Of a stretch of DNA of 18,174 nt, positions 15,052 through 18,174 are shown piece after piece (position 1 is the stretch's first letter; every line of letters starts with the position of its first letter). The position numbers and the translations under genes are program-made. Under the pieces are notes generated by a model, which was given only the letters and a program-made list of their open reading frames with translations, ran no database searches and was not told where the DNA came from. The stretch spans positions 1-18,174 of the forward strand of contig JAUQXU010000278.1 in NCBI GenBank assembly GCA_030837935.1. Direction: 5' to 3'. Source of the stretch: Candidatus Brocadia sp. (GTDB lineage: Bacteria; Planctomycetota; Brocadiia; Brocadiales; Brocadiaceae).

Positions 15052-15477
15052 ATGAAGAAGTTATTAGGTGTTTTTTTTGCCATGTTTGTTACCATGGCTT
15101 TGGTAAGTTCGGTATATGCAGGTCCTGCTGACGATACGCTTCCACAAGTTGGGAATGATACCACATTTTTTGGGGTGTCAGTAGATAGAGCCGTTCCCAA
15201 GTTATGCGATAACTATGGATATGTATGGAGCCTCCAGGTAACAGCCCCTGGAAAATTGGCCGGAACTGTTGATACCGGTACTTGCGGAGTGTGGGATGTC
15301 GCTGGTGCCTTTAATCAGGTGAATGTACAACTGGTAGCAAGGAACACTACAGGAAACTCATGCTGTGGGCAGTTCACCTATACAGGCACAATCAATAAAA
15401 GTGACAAGACTGCTTCTGGGACTTGGTCTAATACTTGTGGTGGCGGAGGGAATTGGTCAATGGCTGTTTGTAGATAA
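15052..15477 (+). CDS. Small exported six-cysteine protein of unknown function
   Basis: The protein has 141 residues. A clear signal peptide (1-23) runs MKKLL, a hydrophobic core, and then Val-Tyr-Ala before Gly-Pro-Ala. The mature part of about 118 residues is polar, rich in Gly, Thr, Asn and Ser, with six cysteines (52, 78, 104, 105, 129, 140), which suits disulfide bonding outside the cytoplasm. Near the C-terminus, an alternating pattern of the FTYTGTI...ASGTW...GGGGNWSM type suggests beta-hairpins as in small lipocalin-like or beta-barrel proteins. I do not recognise the family. It has a near-perfect Shine-Dalgarno AAGGAGGTAAG close before the ATG, a gap of about 740 bases upstream, and its own strong terminator, so it is probably a well-expressed single-gene transcript. 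Confidence 0.85.
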   Translation: MKKLLGVFFAMFVTMALVSSVYAGPADDTLPQVGNDTTFFGVSVDRAVPKLCDNYGYVWSLQVTAPGKLAGTVDTGTCGVWDVAGAFNQVNVQLVARNTTGNSCCGQFTYTGTINKSDKTASGTWSNTCGGGGNWSMAVCR

Positions 15478-15567
15478 AAGTCCGAATACACTAAACCATG
15501 CCAAAGTCTATATGATAACAAAGGTATAGCTCTATAAGTTTCTGTGGCTAATTGAGTAGGATGTAAC

Positions 15568-15607
15568 AAGGCGTATTTCTCATAAAGGGGAATGCGCCTT
15601 CTTTTTT
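15568..15607 (+). terminator. Intrinsic terminator of the six-cysteine protein gene
   Basis: The arms AAGGCGTATTTC (15568-15579) and GGAATGCGCCTT (15589-15600) pair over 12 positions, two of them G-U in RNA. They enclose a 9-base loop and are followed by CTTTTTT. It lies about 90 bases after the stop codon. No T-run exists on the opposite strand, so it serves the plus strand only. Confidence 0.85.
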
Positions 15608-15740
15608 GGTCTATAATCCCTAAACAACTTATTGATCTTCGGTTCTAATATCCCGGATTTATTCTTAAGCTTCACCAATATATCTGGCAACTATCGGGAC
15701 TGAATATTCTGCCTTTCGACCGCACTCAACCTTTTAAGAC

Positions 15741-16661
15741 TCAGCGGTAGTGCCGACTCAACTCAGAGGCATATGTAGCTCCAATACTACCTGCATTGCA
15801 GGTCAGCCAATCACTGAGTCTCGTCCTTCCTGTTGGAGGATACCTGGAAACCAGAAGATCCGACATCAGTCCATAGACTTCGTCCCGGGTTAATACCACA
15901 TCATTCACAAGGTAGCCGACCGCTCTGGAAAAGAAAAGCGCTAATTCTGGCCTGAGATGCACTATTCTCGCCTTACCATGGATTTTGCCGGCAATGAGCC
16001 GAACCATTTCGTGAAATGGGTAAATCTCCGGGCCAACTGCATCCATGATCATATTTTCCTCGCATTGGCCAGCATTAACTGCCAGCTCGGCGACGTCTTC
16101 CACAAAGACTGGTTGCAGTTTGTAATCACCCGATCCCACAATGGCAAATATGGGGAACCGCCGCAGGAGCCAGGCAATGTTATTGATAAGGATATCCTCG
16201 TGCCCGAAAAGCACAGTTGGTCGGATGATTGCGTAAGACAGCCTGGACTGACTTATGGCCTTTTCCAGAATTCCCTTCCCTCTAAAATAAGGAAAAGGCG
16301 ATGCTTCGGAGGCGTTCGTGATGCTGATATGCACAATCCTGCGAACACCCGCCTCTTCAGCCGCTTTAATAAGGGCCTTCGTATGTTCAACGGCCTTATC
16401 GAATGTGACTTTTTTGTATGAAAAACGTATCCAGTAAGTATTATAAAGGGTTGTGGCCCCTTGCAAACTTTTGATCAATTCGACCTGATTGCCGAAATTG
16501 AATGGAACAGCACTTACCTGCTCTCCAAAAGGATTCGTACGGTTGGGATGTCCGGTAATCGTTCTGACCTTTTTCCCAAGAGACAGGAGTTTTTGTGCTA
16601 TATATTTACCCGTATAACCAAACGCACCCGTCACGATATTCAATTCATCAGGAATTCCCAT
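15741..16661 (-). CDS. Atypical SDR / NmrA-like NAD(P)-binding protein
   Basis: The protein has 306 residues from the ATG at 16659-16661. Upstream starts are possible (ATG 16707-16709, TTG 16749-16751). A promoter candidate at 16717-16745 would leave the first leaderless and the second untranscribed, and family members begin close to the Rossmann motif. The TGxxGxxG nucleotide-binding loop is at 11-18. A helix and strand of the 'A..AGVRRIVHIS' type lie near 105-114, then a YxxxK pair (Y125, K129) and IRPTVLFG (about 146-153). A hydrophobic segment and VFVEDVAELAV (about 185-195) follow. This pattern matches extended or atypical SDRs such as NDUFA9-like and NmrA-like proteins. The substrate cannot be told. 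It may be a dehydrogenase or epimerase, or a non-catalytic NAD(P)H-binding subunit. It appears monocistronic. Confidence 0.85.
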   Translation of the reverse strand: MGIPDELNIVTGAFGYTGKYIAQKLLSLGKKVRTITGHPNRTNPFGEQVSAVPFNFGNQVELIKSLQGATTLYNTYWIRFSYKKVTFDKAVEHTKALIKAAEEAGVRRIVHISITNASEASPFPYFRGKGILEKAISQSRLSYAIIRPTVLFGHEDILINNIAWLLRRFPIFAIVGSGDYKLQPVFVEDVAELAVNAGQCEENMIMDAVGPEIYPFHEMVRLIAGKIHGKARIVHLRPELALFFSRAVGYLVNDVVLTRDEVYGLMSDLLVSRYPPTGRTRLSDWLTCNAGSIGATYASELSRHYR

Positions 16662-16716
16662 AACCTCAACCTTATCCTTTTGGCTCGATAGCTCATACAC
16701 ATCTTTCATTTCTGTT

Positions 16717-16745
16717 ATTATTATGTAATATATCAGTGAAGTCAA
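16717..16745 (-). promoter_or_regulatory. Candidate promoter of the SDR-like gene
   Basis: -35 TTGACT (16740-16745) and -10 AATAAT (16717-16722) lie on the minus strand with 17 bases between them. Transcription would start near 16710, giving a leader of about 49 bases before the chosen ATG at 16661. Confidence 0.45.
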
Positions 16746-16881
16746 TATCAATACAATTCAAGGGTGAAGATGAAGAGCATTCATGTATACTTTAATCAGC
16801 CTGTTATTTATCGCGTGTTCGCATCTTTTGGGTGTAGTTTGAACTTATACCGGTTCTTCAGCAGTATCCTTATTACGATAC

Positions 16882-16910
16882 TTGCATTCCCATAACGCAT
16901 GTGCTAAACT
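16882..16910 (+). promoter_or_regulatory. Candidate promoter of the exported helical protein gene
   Basis: -35 TTGCAT (16882-16887) and an extended -10, TGC then TAAACT (16905-16910), are separated by 17 bases. Transcription would start near 16917, about 37 bases before the ATG at 16954. The rest of the 16746-16881 stretch shows nothing else that I can support. Confidence 0.42.
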
Positions 16911-16933
16911 CTTTTCACGTAAAGAAGAGAACT

Positions 16934-16957
16934 ATGCTCAATCAGAATTGTCCATGA
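16934..16957 (+). CDS. Possible seven-residue leader peptide overlapping the next gene
   Basis: A short frame (MLNQNCP, then TGA) starts at an ATG preceded by an AAGAAGAGA purine tract. Its TGA stop overlaps the ATG of the following large gene as ATGA. The main ATG itself has no Shine-Dalgarno, so translation could be coupled through this mini-frame. This is inference from spacing only. Confidence 0.25.
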   Translation: MLNQNCP

Positions 16958-18174
16958 ATAAAAAGCTTCCTGTATTTTTTCTGCTACTCTCCGTAAATTA
17001 CACACCGTTTCTATCGTTACAAAACGCTAGTTCACAGTCCATGGAAAACTATTCACATGCAATTTCAAATGCACGCATAAACCATACTAATGCTGCGTAC
17101 GCACGCTACAAAGGCGTATTTGAACAATTCGGTGACAATGCAGAACGCCTTTACCAACTATACGGCATCTTCGCCCTCGAATTTTTAAAAGAGTATAAAA
17201 TTGAGGGTCTTGTGCTGCTGGAAAAATTCGGAAAAGAAATGGCCGGCTTACATCCACTTCTGAATTATAGAGACATCTTTCACCTGTACAACAACTCTGG
17301 TAATACTATAAATAGTCTCAATATATTCTCATCCAAAACCCTTGCAAATATTTACAAAACCTTCGGAGACGAAGGGTTGAAATATATTGCTAACAATCCA
17401 GAAAACTTCTTTCTCATGAGCGAAGATAATGACAAGGGAATTGCGTTAATCGCCCTTGCTAATGAAAAGGGAGACATTATCTTTCCCCTAACACGAAAAC
17501 ATGGGATGACCTTTGCAAAACTCTACGACAAAGACGTATTAAACATCGTCATGAAATTCCAGGAGGAAGGTCTTCTGGCCATAAAAGAGTACGGAGAAAA
17601 GGCAAAGACCATATTCAACCTTTTTATTGACGATGACACCTTTTGCCAGGTAATCAGGACTTACGGACACAAACAGACCATTCCCATTATTTACCTTTTC
17701 TACGATAATAAGGATTTTAACAGTCAATTCTATGCCTATTTGAAGACAACAAGCGCCTGCGAATGGATATCATCCTGGTGGTATGGTACAGACACGTCGA
17801 CGGTAAATATTCAAAACGATGCAGCCATAAAGCGTGAAAACGCCAGGAGGGCAATCACCCTCATTTCTGAATTGGGGAATGATTTTCTGGATCGATTTGA
17901 AATCCTTGACATCAATAACGTCAAGGAAGAAACCATCACCACCATTACGAATAAATTAAGGAATTTCTTTATTTCAGAAGTCGAGAGGGTCAGTCGAAAA
18001 AGGATTCGACAGGAAGACATTACCTTTGAGGATAAGTTATTTGCAGGACTGGATCTCCTGGGACTTGTTCCGGTTGGAGGCGGCATTTCAAAGGGGGCAC
18101 AGCTCGCAGCAAAAGGGGCAAGGCTTGCCAGGACCACAAAGGGATTCAAAGGTCTCATGCATTTAACGGAAGAC
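16954..18174 (+). CDS. Large exported helix-rich protein of unknown function, C-terminus beyond the window
   Basis: An uninterrupted frame of 407 codons runs off the window end. The ATG at 16954 begins a signal-peptide-like N-terminus (MNKK, hydrophobic about 5-22, Ala-Ser-Ser-Gln near 25-28). Residues 45-245 look like degenerate helical repeats, with recurring aromatic/His-Gly hinges at 59-60, 70-71, 92-93, 137-138, 183-184, 213-214 and 237-238. They often sit next to 'E(G/A)L' helices such as GDEGLKYI and QEEGLLAI. A segment with a WW pair follows (about 268-278), then charged helices (285-360). From 363 a hydrophobic stretch, GLDLLGLVPVGGGISKGAQ, is followed by an Ala/Lys/Arg-rich helix. 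That kind of hinge is common just before toxin domains in polymorphic-toxin proteins (known pattern; the match here is inference). I do not recognise the family. Codon use looks fully coding. Confidence 0.85.
   Translation, partial: MNKKLPVFFLLLSVNYTPFLSLQNASSQSMENYSHAISNARINHTNAAYARYKGVFEQFGDNAERLYQLYGIFALEFLKEYKIEGLVLLEKFGKEMAGLHPLLNYRDIFHLYNNSGNTINSLNIFSSKTLANIYKTFGDEGLKYIANNPENFFLMSEDNDKGIALIALANEKGDIIFPLTRKHGMTFAKLYDKDVLNIVMKFQEEGLLAIKEYGEKAKTIFNLFIDDDTFCQVIRTYGHKQTIPIIYLFYDNKDFNSQFYAYLKTTSACEWISSWWYGTDTSTVNIQNDAAIKRENARRAITLISELGNDFLDRFEILDINNVKEETITTITNKLRNFFISEVERVSRKRIRQEDITFEDKLFAGLDLLGLVPVGGGISKGAQLAAKGARLARTTKGFKGLMHLTED

Noticed and set aside
15580..15690. Roughly 35-codon minus-strand frame with a lysine-rich end
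   Set aside because: Its end is formed by the terminator stem of the opposite gene, so the protein-like look is probably chance.
15957..16421. 154-codon open frame on the plus strand
   Set aside because: It lies opposite the SDR-like gene, whose Rossmann and YxxxK motifs show that the minus strand is coding.
17811..18158. 115-codon open frame on the minus strand
   Set aside because: It is opposite the long plus-strand frame starting at 16954, which is open throughout and has a signal peptide. The minus translation looks like a reversed low-complexity shadow.
1..18174. CRISPR array, tRNA or rRNA genes, complete insertion sequence, prophage genes
   Set aside because: I saw no regularly spaced direct repeats, no tRNA-like cloverleaf, no transposase or integrase motifs and no phage structural genes in any frame.

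Overview
The window looks like chromosomal DNA of a moderately AT-rich, Gram-negative-type bacterium. My best guess is an anammox planctomycete (Brocadiales). The reasons are a single-chain SecDF of unusual length, a TPR protein carrying RNA polymerase alpha-CTD-like domains, and the general gene style. This is inference from protein character, because no rRNA or marker gene is present. I see no tRNA, rRNA, CRISPR array or intact insertion sequence.

Positions 1-11428 (minus strand) form a long co-directional housekeeping cluster, read from right to left. It begins with a TPR protein carrying two alpha-CTD-like domains, followed by ruvA and ruvB (Holliday junction branch migration) and queH (last step of queuosine synthesis). 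Next come a SpoIID/LytB-type secreted protein, tgt (queuine/preQ1 tRNA-ribosyltransferase), yajC and a fused secDF (Sec translocon accessory complex). It ends with a membrane-anchored double-LysM protein and the first 49 codons of a further exported protein cut by the window start. Gaps are short, and most genes have a clear Shine-Dalgarno sequence. queH and tgt act in the same tRNA-modification pathway, and tgt-yajC-secDF is a widely conserved order. A promoter candidate lies upstream of the TPR gene and another upstream of the LysM gene.

Positions 11429-12594 hold a plus-strand cold-shock protein gene with a promoter, a long leader containing a hairpin, and a strong downstream terminator. 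A convergent minus-strand gene encodes a 67-residue, two-helix, ferritin-like protein.

Positions 12595-16661 are an accessory stretch. It contains a secreted thermolysin-type (M4) protease with all catalytic residues, and a 741-base gap with nested inverted repeats and a decayed coding fragment. It also contains a 141-residue exported six-cysteine protein with its own terminator, and an atypical SDR/NmrA-like NAD(P)-binding protein on the minus strand.

Positions 16662-18174 hold a divergent promoter region and then a large plus-strand open frame that runs off the window end. It encodes an exported, helix-rich protein I do not recognise. Its last visible part is a hydrophobic Gly/Ala-rich hinge resembling the pre-toxin regions of polymorphic toxins. 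The most unusual items are this protein, the TPR/tandem alpha-CTD protein, and the SecF periplasmic domain expanded by about four internal repeats.
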